DNA of 64,000 nt from an uncultured Lachnospiraceae bacterium (GCA_910578885.1 CAJTSH010000001.1:62001-126000), one strand, 5' to 3'. Shown: positions 50,182-60,008, counted from the first letter of the stretch. Numbers and translations are program-made. Notes: a model not told the origin generated them from the letters alone.

Positions 50182-50970
50182 TTATTTTCCGCTGGTCTGT
50201 ATGGAAGCAACATACTGCAGGAAATTCTTCCATCCTGCCGTACCGTAAATTTCCCCGTCTGACTTATGAGATTCCTCAAGCTTCTGTCTGAGTTTTTCCA
50301 GATTCTGCTCCCTCTTTGCCGTCTCATAGCTCTCTTTCACTTTCTGATATCTTTCCTCTGAAGGGCTCTGTACTTTCCCTCTCATCCTTTCAAATTCAGC
50401 CGTAAACTTTGCGCTCATTGCCGCACCTTCCGCAACCGAATCATAAGCCTCATCCAATAATGCTATCTCTTCCTCTTTTGTCATCAGATGCGCCGTCACA
50501 CCATCTTCTTCCACAACAATCCTCGGCTTATAGTTCGGATCGGCATAACGGGACTCAATCTCTGCCCGAAGAGCCCCATAAGCAGCTCCCATTGTTCCGG
50601 CGCCAGAGTTTTTCAGCCCTGTATATGCGTTGATATCCTCTCCGACCTCTGCAAGCGCTGCCACATAGGTCGTTACATTCACACCAATCTGCTCATGCGC
50701 AAACGGATCCAGCCAGTCTACATCCTCTACCGGCTGCCGGTTTGCCTGCATTTCCTTCATCTTTTGCATCCCCGCCTCGGATATCGTAATTGTATCCTTC
50801 GCTCCCTGCCAGAACGTTTCCGGTTGTTTTGCCTGCTTTGTAGGATCCTGCATAATATTTTTCATTGCACCGGTACGCATCTTAGACCAATTGTTCGCTG
50901 CCTCACGGTATTTCCCATAATCAAACTTTCCGTTACTATCCATCAGATCATATACTGTTATCTGTCCCAT
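50182..50970 (-). CDS. Uncharacterised cytosolic protein
   Basis: 262 residues, hydrophilic, no signal peptide or membrane segment. Opens MGQITVYDLMDSNGKFDYGKYREAANNWSKM, has VTTYVAALAEVGEDINAYTGLKNSGAG in the middle and a long charged helix at the end (YQKVKESYETAKREQNLEKLRQKLEES). I do not recognise a family. The gap to putP (168 bp) shows no clear promoter. It may be specific to Lachnospiraceae. Confidence 0.7.
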   Translation of the reverse strand: MGQITVYDLMDSNGKFDYGKYREAANNWSKMRTGAMKNIMQDPTKQAKQPETFWQGAKDTITISEAGMQKMKEMQANRQPVEDVDWLDPFAHEQIGVNVTTYVAALAEVGEDINAYTGLKNSGAGTMGAAYGALRAEIESRYADPNYKPRIVVEEDGVTAHLMTKEEEIALLDEAYDSVAEGAAMSAKFTAEFERMRGKVQSPSEERYQKVKESYETAKREQNLEKLRQKLEESHKSDGEIYGTAGWKNFLQYVASIQTSGK

Positions 50971-51189
50971 TTTCTCCTCCTGCCAAATGTTCTACCTATA
51001 CTACAATCAATAAATCTACCATATATATCGGCATTTCCAGTTAAATAAATATAACCGTTCGTGACAACTTCATATCTCTTCAGCACAAATAACGTTCCCT
51101 TAAAGCACTTGCGCTTTTATCCGTTTCTTATTGACGCAGCTTCCCTTCATCCGTATAATGAAATAGACTGAAAAAACGGAGGAATTACA

Positions 51190-52050
51190 ATGTGGATTGC
51201 AGATAGATGGAAAGACTACGAAGTTATAGACTGCTCAAATGGCGAGAAATTGGAACGCTGGGGCAATTACATTTTGGTGCGCCCAGACCCTCAGGTCATC
51301 TGGGACACTCCCAGGAAAGAAAAAGGCTGGCATAAAAAAAACGCCCACTACCACCGCAGCAAAAAGGGCGGCGGCGAATGGGAATTTTTTGACTTACCCG
51401 AGCAGTGGAGCATCTCATATAACTCCCTGACCTTCCAGCTAAAGCCATTCAGCTTCAAGCACACCGGACTATTCCCGGAACAGGCGGTCAACTGGGACTG
51501 GTTCTCAAAAAAAATCAAACATGCCGACAGACCTATCAAGGTCTTAAACCTGTTTGCTTATACCGGCGGCGCTACGCTTGCAGCGGCAGCGGCAGGAGCA
51601 AGCGTGACCCATGTGGACGCTTCGAAAGGCATGGTGACATGGGCAAAGGAAAACGCTGCGTCCTCCGGCTTAAAGGACGCCCCAATCCGCTGGATTGTAG
51701 ATGACTGTGTGAAATTTGTAGAGCGGGAAATCCGCAGGGGCAATCACTATGACGCAATCATTATGGATCCTCCTTCCTATGGAAGAGGCCCCAAAGGTGA
51801 AATCTGGAAGATTGAGGACTGCATTCATCCGCTGGTAAAGCTCTGCGCACAGCTTTTGACAGACAAGCCTTTGTTTTTCCTGATCAACTCCTATACCACC
51901 GGATTACAGCCTGCCGTACTTGCCTACTTAATCGGTACGGAACTAAAAACTTTTGAAGGAACCGTGACCGCCGATGAAATCGGGCTTCCGGTCAGCTCTA
52001 ACGGGCTCGCGCTCCCCTGCGGGGCTTCGGGACGTTTTGAAGGAAAGTAA
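51190..52050 (+). CDS. Class I SAM-dependent rRNA methyltransferase (RlmI/RlmK-like)
   Basis: 286 residues. VLNLFAYTGGATLAAAAAGASVTHVDASKGMVTWAKEN is the SAM-binding motif, and IIMDPPSYGRGPKGEIWKIE holds the DPPS catalytic motif IV. The domain order corresponds to the methyltransferase part of RlmI-type 23S rRNA enzymes without the N-terminal PUA domain. Start by GGAGGAATTACA upstream. One of few plus-strand genes here; a terminator follows. Target base not determined. Confidence 0.85.
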   Translation: MWIADRWKDYEVIDCSNGEKLERWGNYILVRPDPQVIWDTPRKEKGWHKKNAHYHRSKKGGGEWEFFDLPEQWSISYNSLTFQLKPFSFKHTGLFPEQAVNWDWFSKKIKHADRPIKVLNLFAYTGGATLAAAAAGASVTHVDASKGMVTWAKENAASSGLKDAPIRWIVDDCVKFVEREIRRGNHYDAIIMDPPSYGRGPKGEIWKIEDCIHPLVKLCAQLLTDKPLFFLINSYTTGLQPAVLAYLIGTELKTFEGTVTADEIGLPVSSNGLALPCGASGRFEGK

Positions 52051-52078
52051 GAGGCAGACCATTTCTCAATAATTTACC

Positions 52079-52109
52079 GGCATTGGGTACAACCGCCCAA
52101 TGCCTTTTT
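52079..52109 (+). terminator. Intrinsic terminator after the methyltransferase gene
   Basis: GGCATTGGG and CCCAATGCC form a 9-bp stem, then TTTTT. Confidence 0.9.
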
Positions 52110-52166
52110 AAACTGCTTCCGATTCTTCCTGCAACAAAATTTTTCGTATATTTACATCCCTCTACC

Positions 52167-52811
52167 TTAACCTAAAATCTTCCGCACATCTTCTTTTCTT
52201 CCAATCACCATCAGGTGCTCGTTTTCCTCAAAAACATGATCCGCCATCGGCAGAAGCTGTGTCTCCTCGCCCTGCTTACAGCCAAGGATATTCACCTTAT
52301 ATCTGCTGCGGAAATTTACCTCCACAATAGACTTTCCAATCCATTCATCCATAACCGGAATCTCATAGATTCCGTATTCGCTGTTTAACTCTATATAATC
52401 AAACACATGGTTCGCACTACAGCGTACCGCAACCTTCTGCGCAATATCCCGGTCCGGGTAGACAACCTCATCCGCACCGTTGCGAAGCAGGAATTTAGCC
52501 TGAATATCACGCGTCGCCTTGCTAACGACATATTTTGCCCCATTTTCCTTTAATAAACTTGTAATCTCAAGGCTGCTCTGGAAATTCGTTCCAATGCAGA
52601 CAAAGCAGACGTCAAAATTACCGATTCCAATGCTCTTTAATACCTCCACATTCGTGCAGTCTGCAATCTGTGCACTGGTAACAAACGGGAGCATATCCTC
52701 CAATGCTTCTTCTCTGTTGTCTATGATCATAACCTCGTTATCCAGCTCTACAAATTTCTGGCAGAGATGATGTCCAAAACGTCCCATTCCAATAATCAAT
52801 ACAGATTTCAT
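52167..52811 (-). CDS. ktrA: Potassium uptake regulatory subunit KtrA/TrkA
   Basis: 214 residues. An RCK_N domain with nucleotide-binding SVLIIGMGRFGHHLCQKF (GxGxxG) and Asp at the end of strand 2 (MIID), then an RCK_C domain (about 135-214). Forms the cytosolic gating ring for the membrane subunit encoded 11 bp upstream. Binds ATP/ADP or NAD(H). Confidence 0.93.
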   Translation of the reverse strand: MKSVLIIGMGRFGHHLCQKFVELDNEVMIIDNREEALEDMLPFVTSAQIADCTNVEVLKSIGIGNFDVCFVCIGTNFQSSLEITSLLKENGAKYVVSKATRDIQAKFLLRNGADEVVYPDRDIAQKVAVRCSANHVFDYIELNSEYGIYEIPVMDEWIGKSIVEVNFRSRYKVNILGCKQGEETQLLPMADHVFEENEHLMVIGRKEDVRKILG

Positions 52812-52822
52812 ATTCTTTCACC

Positions 52823-54199
52823 CTATCCTATCATAACTTTTTCTACCGGAAGCGATACCGGCGCTACCTTCCTGCGCTCCGTAAAGGAAAGCGCAAATGA
52901 CATACTGCCGATTCTTCCGCAATACATCAGCAAAATAATAATCAGTCTGGAAGCAGTCGTCAATGACCGGGTGATTCCGGTCGTCATACCAACCGTTCCG
53001 ATTGCCGAAAATATTTCAAACATAATATCTTCCATCGGAATCGCCTGCATGCTGCTGACCGCCAATGCTGCCGCCATCGCCATCAGAAGACTGATAATCA
53101 CAACATTGCTCGCCTTCTTAATATTGTCGTCATCCAACCGTCTGCCAAAAATATTGCAGCTCTTAGATGCGCGAAGATTCGACCAGACATAGACCAGCAA
53201 TACCATGACAGTAACCGTCTTGACTCCTCCGGCGGTAGATCCCGGACTTCCTCCGACAAACATAAGCAATATGGTGAGCAGCTTTGAAGCGGATGTCAAC
53301 GCCGCCGTATCCGTCGTATTGAATCCAGCAGTCCTTGCCGTTGCCGAACTAAAGAAGGACGCCAGCAAGCCCTCTGCTATATTCATATCCGCCAAGGTAT
53401 TGTTCCGCTCTAACAAATAAAACCCGATTGTTCCTGCAACAAGAAGCGACAAGGTAACGCTAAGTACAATCTTGGTATGCAGGGCATATTTCCTCCATTT
53501 CAATTTGTTCTTAGCAATATCGTCCCATACCAGAAATCCGATACCTCCTACAATAATCAATCCGCAGATCACGAAATTTATCAGCGGATCGCCTACGTAG
53601 TCCACCAGAGAAGAATACTCCCCGCTTACGGATCCCATTAGGTCTATTCCGGCATTGCAGAATGCGGAAATCGAATGAAAAATACTGTAGTACAAGCCCC
53701 GAAAAAAACCAAATTGCGGAATGAACCGAATCGCAAGAAGCGCCGCCCCGATTCCCTCAATGATCAGCGTCCGAATAAAGACATTCCGCACCAGCTTTAC
53801 CATGCCGCCCAATTGATTGGCATTCATGCTCTCCTGCACCAGTCCTCGGATAGAAAGAGAAATTTTCTTTTTTAAGAACATGGCAAAAACTACGCCCATC
53901 GTCATAAATCCCAAGCCGCCTACCTGTATCAGCACAAGAATGACCAACTGACCGAAAATCGTCCAATGGGTTCCCGTATCTACCACGACCAGACCGGTCA
54001 CACAGGTAGAAGTCGTTGCGGTAAACAACGCACTTAATAAATTTGTACTTTCACCCTTATTCGTTGCAATCGGAAGCAGCAAAAGTATGGTTCCGATTAA
54101 GATAAGTGAAAAATATCCCAATGCGATAATCTGTGTATAGCTCATGCCGCTTTTTACCGACTGTACTGCCTTCTTTGCTCTTTGAATTGATTCCTTCAT
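52823..54199 (-). CDS. ktrB: Potassium uptake membrane subunit KtrB/TrkH
   Basis: 458 residues from the ATG at 54199 (AGAGGAAAAT upstream). Membrane protein of the SKT superfamily with four pore repeats: TSTCVTGL, STFCNAGI-like AFCNAGIDLMG, ATARTAGFNTTD and GTVGMTTGITRSL. GGSPGSTAGGVKTVT is the intramembrane loop. With KtrA it forms a K+ (Na+-coupled) importer. Confidence 0.93.
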   Translation of the reverse strand: MKESIQRAKKAVQSVKSGMSYTQIIALGYFSLILIGTILLLLPIATNKGESTNLLSALFTATTSTCVTGLVVVDTGTHWTIFGQLVILVLIQVGGLGFMTMGVVFAMFLKKKISLSIRGLVQESMNANQLGGMVKLVRNVFIRTLIIEGIGAALLAIRFIPQFGFFRGLYYSIFHSISAFCNAGIDLMGSVSGEYSSLVDYVGDPLINFVICGLIIVGGIGFLVWDDIAKNKLKWRKYALHTKIVLSVTLSLLVAGTIGFYLLERNNTLADMNIAEGLLASFFSSATARTAGFNTTDTAALTSASKLLTILLMFVGGSPGSTAGGVKTVTVMVLLVYVWSNLRASKSCNIFGRRLDDDNIKKASNVVIISLLMAMAAALAVSSMQAIPMEDIMFEIFSAIGTVGMTTGITRSLTTASRLIIILLMYCGRIGSMSFALSFTERRKVAPVSLPVEKVMIG

Positions 54200-54334
54200 A
54201 TTTTCCTCTTTCTGGCATACTTTTCCCGCCATCTAGGTAGATTTTGGAATGTTTCTTCCAAACTTCAACCTCTGATTCCATTTCGGCTCATGGCTCTCAC
54301 CAAATTCATGAAACCATCTTATCCAACCGCTTTC

Positions 54335-55000
54335 TCAGGAGCACAATCCCTGCTCCACAAGAGCAACAACCTCTTCTGCAGTTTCCGCAAAATGCACCGC
54401 TCCATGTTCCCGCAAAAATTCTTTATCACGAAATCCCCATGTTACACTGATACAGGGAATACCGGAATTTGCCGCAGTCTGAATGTCCACGTCCGAATCT
54501 CCTACATAGACGGCATGCTCCGGCATAACTCCCATCTCCCGCATGACCTGCTCCACCATATCCTTCGCCGGCTTTCTGGCGATTCCTTCACGCTCTCCAA
54601 CCGCTGCTTCCACCGTATCCCCGAAATACAGCTCCCGCAATTCCCGTACTGCAAAATCCGCTTTATTCGACACAATTGCCAAATGATACCCTTTCTCCTT
54701 TAATTCAGCCAGCATTTTTGCCACTCCCGGATAGAGCTTCGTCTTTTCATTACAATGTTCTTTATAATAGAAGCGAAACGATTCAAATGCCTTTTCAAAT
54801 TCAGGGTTCGCTTCTCCCTCCGGAACTGCCCGCCTCATCAAATTGCGGATTCCGTTTCCCACAAACCGTCTTATCTCATCTAAGGTTCGCTCCGGCATTT
54901 TACATGTCGTCAGAGCATAATTGACCGCATCTGCTAAATCCTCTAGTGTATTTAACAGCGTTCCGTCTAAATCAAATATTACCGTATCAAACTTCTTCAT
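54335..55000 (-). CDS. HAD-family phosphatase (phosphoglycolate phosphatase-like)
   Basis: 221 residues from the ATG at 55000 (GGAAGG upstream). HAD motif I DLDGTLLNT (nucleophile Asp near 9), motif II LAIVSNKADFAV, Lys in RKPAKDMV and motif III VGDSDVDIQTAANSG. The helical cap gives Pgp/PpaX-like proteins; substrate may be phosphoglycolate or pyrophosphate. It starts at the stop of the Sfp-type gene, so they are co-translated. Confidence 0.88.
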   Translation of the reverse strand: MKKFDTVIFDLDGTLLNTLEDLADAVNYALTTCKMPERTLDEIRRFVGNGIRNLMRRAVPEGEANPEFEKAFESFRFYYKEHCNEKTKLYPGVAKMLAELKEKGYHLAIVSNKADFAVRELRELYFGDTVEAAVGEREGIARKPAKDMVEQVMREMGVMPEHAVYVGDSDVDIQTAANSGIPCISVTWGFRDKEFLREHGAVHFAETAEEVVALVEQGLCS

Positions 55001-55001
55001 A

Positions 55002-55694
55002 TTATCCTTCCACCCAGATAGGCTCCTGTGCAAATCCTTCTGCTTCGGCGCACACCGCTATCCGGTATTTATCCTTTCCATTTCCCAGAAGTTCCATTTC
55101 CCGAAAAAAGTATTTCCAAGTGTTTTCCTTCCAATTCACATCTATCTGACAGTCATTAGCAATCTGGATATCAGCAAACGGAATGCGCAGCCCCAATCCG
55201 CTCACCTTTGCGACGCTTTCCTTAATCGTCCAATATCTCAGAAATAAATCTGCTCGCTCCTCCTCACTCCGGCAGGCTGCCAACGCTTCCTGCTCTTCAC
55301 TGCAAAAGCACCGCCTGATAATCTTCTCTGTGTTTTTCCGCTCATGCTCAATATCAATCCCTACCGGAACCGTTCCGAAAACTGCCGCCGCATAGTCCCC
55401 GGAATGAGAAAGATTAAAGTAAATATCCTGCTGCGGTTTCTTCTCCCTAATCCCGGCGAGATAAGGTTTTCCATATTCCCCCTCCCGGATAACGGCATCT
55501 TTGGGCTCTATTCCATTTGCCAAAAGCCCGTATGCCAGCAAGATGCCGGCGCCCAGGCTTCGATTTTTATCCATACGGTGTTTGCTTCGCAGAATCTTTT
55601 CCTGCCGCTTAGCAGGCATTTGTGAAAAATACCGCTCAAAAACCGTGTCATTGTTCAGTTTTTCAAGATTCATAATATACGTCGTTGTCATCAT
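55002..55694 (-). CDS. Sfp-type 4'-phosphopantetheinyl transferase
   Basis: About 230 residues from the ATG at 55694 (start uncertain; weak ribosome binding site, alternatives at 55736 and 55691). Transfers phosphopantetheine from CoA to carrier proteins. Motifs: FNLSHSGDYAAAVFG, VGIDIEHER (Mg2+ Asp and Glu) and FLRYWTIKESVAKVSGLGL. Only a phosphatase gene follows it; no polyketide or nonribosomal peptide cluster is in the window, so the carrier protein is elsewhere. Confidence 0.88.
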   Translation of the reverse strand: MMTTTYIMNLEKLNNDTVFERYFSQMPAKRQEKILRSKHRMDKNRSLGAGILLAYGLLANGIEPKDAVIREGEYGKPYLAGIREKKPQQDIYFNLSHSGDYAAAVFGTVPVGIDIEHERKNTEKIIRRCFCSEEQEALAACRSEEERADLFLRYWTIKESVAKVSGLGLRIPFADIQIANDCQIDVNWKENTWKYFFREMELLGNGKDKYRIAVCAEAEGFAQEPIWVEG

Positions 55695-55807
55695 GATTCC
55701 AATATAGCACACTTTCCCGCGTCCTGCAAGAAACATACGCCACTTGATTCTCCTTTGCCTTATTCCGTTATCATCTGTCTTGCCCGTTCCCCAGCATTGT
55801 AATTGTC

Positions 55808-55956
55808 TGAATATTATCGCTCATGTCCCTCCTTTCGGGCGCAAAAAAACGCATGGTTTACATTCTTGTTCCATGCGCCTTTACGCTGTTTTTTGCTCTG
55901 TTTTGTTCCGCCTTTTGGGCTGCTTCATTTCTCATATCTTCCATAATTTTACACAT
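55808..55956 (-). repeat. Copy 2 of the Rpn-tail/terminator repeat
   Basis: Minus-strand match to 13772-14051: block 1 at 55956-55922 (34 of 35 nt), terminator block at 55884-55849 (36 of 36), and the short ORF start at 55825-55808. Between blocks 1 and 2 only 37 nt remain, versus 170 in copy 1. Confidence 0.8.
55843..55877 (-). terminator. Terminator within repeat copy 2
   Basis: Minus strand: CGCATGG/CCATGCG stem followed by TTTTTTT. It should end transcripts from the Bce-type operon. Confidence 0.75.
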
Positions 55957-56009
55957 GATTGCCACTCCTTTCTCGTCCTGCTTGAAATATCTTGCTCTTT
56001 TTGCACCCC

Positions 56010-56165
56010 GATTGCCTGCAAGTAATCCGAAATTGTGAGCCCCTCTCCGGTCAGGATGTGAAGCGGCGTACGATAAATCGCCTGAAACGGTAAAAAATCC
56101 ATCACCGTCCGTATCTGCCCCGGGAAGAACGCAAGCGGTATCGTAGCGCCCGAAAGCAGTGAAAT
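56010..56165 (-). pseudogene. C-terminal fragment of an ABC-2-type permease
   Basis: The minus frame right after the histidine kinase stop reads GVISLLSGATIPLAFFPGQI then VMDFLPFQAIYRTPLHILTGEGLTISDYLQAI. This is the end of an ABC-2 permease (SGxxIPLxFFP and PFxAIYxTP are characteristic). The start is missing and the end runs into the Rpn-tail repeat, so it is a relic of a replaced gene. Confidence 0.65.
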
Positions 56166-56172
56166 TACACCT

Positions 56173-57243
56173 TTACTCCTCTTTTTTACACCTCTGCACT
56201 TTTACTTTCGGAAATTCCAGAAGAATCTCAAATCCTTTTCGATATTCAGAGCGCGCATCCAATGTAATTTCCAGATCATCTGCCATCTCCTTTGCCAGAT
56301 ACAGACCCATTCCCGTAGATTTCTTTCTGTTACCGTCCGTGTCCCCGGTAAATCCTTTTTCAAAGATAAATGGCAGTTCCGACACGCGGACGCCGATTCC
56401 GTTGTCCTTTATCGAGAGCACAATTTTCTCTTTTTGACGGAAAACGGAAAATATCAGATATTTCTCTTTTTGTCCAGCAGGTGAATATTTAACGGAATTT
56501 CCCGTAATCTGTCCCAGTATAAACAGCAGTCCCTTTCTGTCCGTTATGACTTCCGCCGCCTGCGTTCCTTCCCTCTCAAACCCGGAGAATTCTACTGTAA
56601 AACCCTGCTCCCTTAAGAATACCTGATAATCCTCTAAAACCTCATCTACACACTCCTTAATCGAAACCCGCTCAAACAGATAATCCTTATGAACCGCTTT
56701 TAATCTGGCATAATATAAGAGCTGCTCCACATAACCCTGCATCTGGCCTCTGGCATATTCCAACCGCCTGTGCACAAGCGGGCTCATCTCCTCTCTGCGG
56801 TTATCCAGCATTAAGGTCATCAGGGACAACGGCAGCTTCATTTCATGCGCCCAGTTTTCAATGTACTCCTCATAACCTTCCCTTTCCCTCCTGCTTTCCT
56901 TAATTTGTTCCTCCTGTTCACGCAGTCTGCTCTCTGCCAGCCTTAGCTGCCGGCCTTCTCTGGGAGCAAACTCTCCCTCCTTCAAATCCGCATCTGACAG
57001 CTCCAATGTCTCAAAAAATTTGAAAGCCGCCTGTTCACGTTTTTCTTCCCTATGGCAGCTAATGCCAGCCGCCAAAAGAAACAGCAAAAAACTTATTGCT
57101 GCCAATAGTCCCGCTATCACCATAAATTCAGACCGGTCCATGAGCCACAGAAACAGTCCGGCAAATCCGTCTGTAACAAGCATCAGCAGGAAAAAAATCC
57201 GATATTCCTTCCATACCCCTAAAAAATACTTTCCCTTTGGCAT
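56173..57243 (-). CDS. BceS-type sensor histidine kinase
   Basis: 356 residues. Two close membrane helices near the N-terminus (FFLLMLVTDGFAGLFLWL and FMVIAGLLAAISFLLFLL) with almost no extracellular loop mark an intramembrane-sensing kinase. The phosphorylated His is in IENWAHEMKLPLSLM near 132. ATPase boxes: ITGNSVKYSP (N), IKDNGIGVRVSELPFIFEKGFTG (G1/F) and STGMGLYLAKEMADDL (G2). Partner of the response regulator 11 bp upstream and of the Bce-type ABC transporter, which senses peptide antibiotics. Confidence 0.92.
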   Translation of the reverse strand: MPKGKYFLGVWKEYRIFFLLMLVTDGFAGLFLWLMDRSEFMVIAGLLAAISFLLFLLAAGISCHREEKREQAAFKFFETLELSDADLKEGEFAPREGRQLRLAESRLREQEEQIKESRREREGYEEYIENWAHEMKLPLSLMTLMLDNRREEMSPLVHRRLEYARGQMQGYVEQLLYYARLKAVHKDYLFERVSIKECVDEVLEDYQVFLREQGFTVEFSGFEREGTQAAEVITDRKGLLFILGQITGNSVKYSPAGQKEKYLIFSVFRQKEKIVLSIKDNGIGVRVSELPFIFEKGFTGDTDGNRKKSTGMGLYLAKEMADDLEITLDARSEYRKGFEILLEFPKVKVQRCKKEE

Positions 57244-57254
57244 ATCAATTCCTC

Positions 57255-57923
57255 CTACAATAACCGATATCCTTTTCCTCTGACCGTATCAATCCTGCCG
57301 TCAAGCGACTGCTCTTTTAAGTTCTTCCGCAGCCGCGTCATATTTACCTGAAGGGCATTTTCATCAATATATTCTGTAGTCCCCCACAGTGCAAAGAACA
57401 ATTCTTCCTTGGAAACAAGCTCACCTTGTCTCGTCATAAGAAGCTCTAGTATTTTTCCCTCATTCTCAGTCAGGACTTTGCTTGTTTTGTCCACATACAA
57501 CGTATATGTCTGGCGATCCAGCAAAAATCCGTTCCCGTCCAGCAAATGCGTCCTTCCCTCATACCGGCGCAGCAGGTTCGAAAGCCTTGCCACAAGCCGC
57601 TCCTTGTGGCAAGGCTTTGTCAGATAATCATCTGCACCAAAATCCAAAGCATGCAGCTCATCTGAAAGCTGATCTCTCGAGGTCAGAATCAGCACCGGAA
57701 CAGCCGTATGCTTTTTTAGCTCCCGACAGATTTCAAAACCGCTGCTTCCCGGCAGATTCACATCCAAAAGCACCAGATCGGGACTGCACTTTTCTATTTC
57801 TCTGACTGTATGGCGGAAATCCTCAACTACGGCTATCTCATACTGTTCTTTCAGCAAAATGTCTCCAAGCTCCTCCCGCATAAACAAATCATCCTCTGCA
57901 ATCACAATTCTTTTCATTCCCAA
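57255..57923 (-). CDS. OmpR-family response regulator (BceR-type)
   Basis: 222 residues. Receiver domain with IAEDDLF acidic pocket, phosphorylated Asp in VLLDVNLPG (near 54), Thr in LILTSRDQ and Lys in YLTKPCH. The C-terminal winged helix (VLTENEGKILELLMTRQGELVSKEELFFALWG) binds DNA. Probable target is the CTTACA-N5-TGTAAG palindrome at 60882-60898. Lies between the permease and kinase genes. Confidence 0.93.
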   Translation of the reverse strand: MGMKRIVIAEDDLFMREELGDILLKEQYEIAVVEDFRHTVREIEKCSPDLVLLDVNLPGSSGFEICRELKKHTAVPVLILTSRDQLSDELHALDFGADDYLTKPCHKERLVARLSNLLRRYEGRTHLLDGNGFLLDRQTYTLYVDKTSKVLTENEGKILELLMTRQGELVSKEELFFALWGTTEYIDENALQVNMTRLRKNLKEQSLDGRIDTVRGKGYRLL

Positions 57924-57929
57924 TCCCTT

Positions 57930-60008
57930 CTATTCTCTGGGCAAAGTCTGCATCACTTCCCATATATGTCTGTAATTCAGCTTTTTCACCGCCCTGATAT
58001 AGAAACATTCTACCACAACAATTATACCTGTCACAACCAGCGCGCCCAAAAACAGCGTCCCAATTCTTTCGGCGAAAGCAGATGGCGTCAAAGCGCCGCA
58101 CATCGAAGATGCTCCCACGACGCCGCTTACCACAGCCGCCGCCACCGGAATACCGAAATACCATTTCACCTGAACAGATGCTGACCGGTAAATTCTTTTG
58201 TCATCCGCCCCCAGCACCGCAAGCGTCTGATATCTTCTCCCCGTCTTTTTCTGCTGCATTAAAAACTGTACCGCAAGCACCGTATTTGCAATCACGAAAA
58301 AGATAACCGCAAGATATATCGTGGTATAGCTTGCCGCCACTGCATAGAATAGGTGTCTGCCCATATTCTGCAGATAGCTCTCATATTCCAGCGGACAATC
58401 CTTCAACAGCTCATTCACTTCGGAAATTGCCTGCATCTGCCCTTTTTCTGCGATATAATCCTCTTTCAGCTTTACATTCCAAAAAGAAGAACCTCTGTCT
58501 CCGTCGCGCAGCTTTAAAAAATCCTCGTCGCGGACAATCAATGCCATGCTTAAAGCAATACTCCGGTCGGTGACAATATTGTCCGCATGAATTCCCGGTC
58601 TTACGGAATAAGTTTCCCCATCCATCTCAAGATGCAGCCCACGTTCTAAAACATCCGCCAGAAGTTTCTGTAACTTTTCCGTACTAAATCCTGAATCCCC
58701 ATAAACCGCAACCTCATTTTCTCCAAGCCTCAGCGGTTCTTTCCCTTTGAGCCGTAAAATCTCATTATAGCCGGACTCGGCAATCAAATAAGGCGCATCT
58801 CTTACAAAATATCCTAAATTATTGATAAGGATGTCTCTTTCTCCCGACTTTTCCAGTTTTTTTGCAGCCTCTAAAAACTCGGATGCGTCAAAGGTATGCG
58901 CGGTCTCTTCCCCCGCTTCATAAAATACCTCGCCAGCGTAAAACATTCCCGTCCGCAATTCAAATAAGACGCCCATTTTCTCTTCCAGCTCCGGCTGATT
59001 CCATATCTTTCTCACCTCGTCTTCCTCTCCCTGGAAAGTGAAATCTACAGAATACGACCGGTCTTCTTGATTGCTCCACATCATTGACACTCCAAATCCC
59101 AGACAGCAGATTGCCGCCACCATCAGAAGCGAAGCGGTCGCCATTGACCCGGAACGCAAGCATACATTTTCCTGAAGCTGACGGAAAGTAAATGTATCCA
59201 AGCCCTTTGCCGTTCTTCTCACCGACGCCCGCTTTCCAAGAACCAATACAATTCCCTGAAACAACAGAAATGTTCCGGTAATTCCAAACAAAAGCGTTGC
59301 GCTCATTCCGAGAAGCCCAATCCACGATATCCCAGTGACTGCCATCCAGTAAGCGGGCAAAAGAAGCAGGATTCCCGCAAAAAGCCGAATACGCACTTTC
59401 TTTTCGTCAATTGGCTTTAATTTCTCTTCTCCCGTTATCTTCAGCAGAGAAAGCGGCTCCTTTCCGACAATCCTTCCGCTTAATACCACATGCGCCGCAA
59501 CTTTGACTGTAAGAAAACCAGCCGCCGTCCAGCCAATTGCAGACACGGAAATTGTGAACTGATGTCCGATAATCCCTAATCCCACCAGCCTTACGGTAAT
59601 CAAACTGATAAATTCGGATAACAGCACCGCTAACGGAATCCCGGTCACCAGTGCAAAAAGGCTTCCCAGAAAATCCTCCGCCAAGAGCAGGAAAAAAAGC
59701 CTGTTCCGTTTCATCCCCATCATCAGATAAAGCCCAAATTCATGATTCCTTCTGTCCAACTGATATTTCGTCGCAAAATACACCAGAAAGAAAATGATGA
59801 CAAGGGACATGGCATACAGCACCGGAATCAGCCCCATCAGCTTATTAACCGCATCACTTTCCATTATCACCAGAAATTTCATGACGTCCTGATTTTCCAG
59901 TGAAAGAATAATGTAAAATGCAATAATACTGATAATTAGAGAAGCAAGGTAAATACCGTTTTCTTTCCGGCTCCTTTTACTGTTCCTTCTTAAAAGTTTA
60001 AAGTACAT
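57930..60008 (-). CDS. Bce-type ABC transporter permease (FtsX-like)
   Basis: 692 residues from the ATG at 60008 within the end of the ATPase gene (GGGAGGAGG upstream; 11-bp overlap). Ten membrane helices in the BceB layout: one, three, two, a large extracellular domain (about 310-510), then four at the C-terminus with an FtsX fold. The large external domain binds peptide antibiotics such as bacitracin or lantibiotics complexed with lipid II cycle intermediates. Which antibiotic cannot be read from sequence. Confidence 0.92.
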   Translation of the reverse strand: MYFKLLRRNSKRSRKENGIYLASLIISIIAFYIILSLENQDVMKFLVIMESDAVNKLMGLIPVLYAMSLVIIFFLVYFATKYQLDRRNHEFGLYLMMGMKRNRLFFLLLAEDFLGSLFALVTGIPLAVLLSEFISLITVRLVGLGIIGHQFTISVSAIGWTAAGFLTVKVAAHVVLSGRIVGKEPLSLLKITGEEKLKPIDEKKVRIRLFAGILLLLPAYWMAVTGISWIGLLGMSATLLFGITGTFLLFQGIVLVLGKRASVRRTAKGLDTFTFRQLQENVCLRSGSMATASLLMVAAICCLGFGVSMMWSNQEDRSYSVDFTFQGEEDEVRKIWNQPELEEKMGVLFELRTGMFYAGEVFYEAGEETAHTFDASEFLEAAKKLEKSGERDILINNLGYFVRDAPYLIAESGYNEILRLKGKEPLRLGENEVAVYGDSGFSTEKLQKLLADVLERGLHLEMDGETYSVRPGIHADNIVTDRSIALSMALIVRDEDFLKLRDGDRGSSFWNVKLKEDYIAEKGQMQAISEVNELLKDCPLEYESYLQNMGRHLFYAVAASYTTIYLAVIFFVIANTVLAVQFLMQQKKTGRRYQTLAVLGADDKRIYRSASVQVKWYFGIPVAAAVVSGVVGASSMCGALTPSAFAERIGTLFLGALVVTGIIVVVECFYIRAVKKLNYRHIWEVMQTLPRE

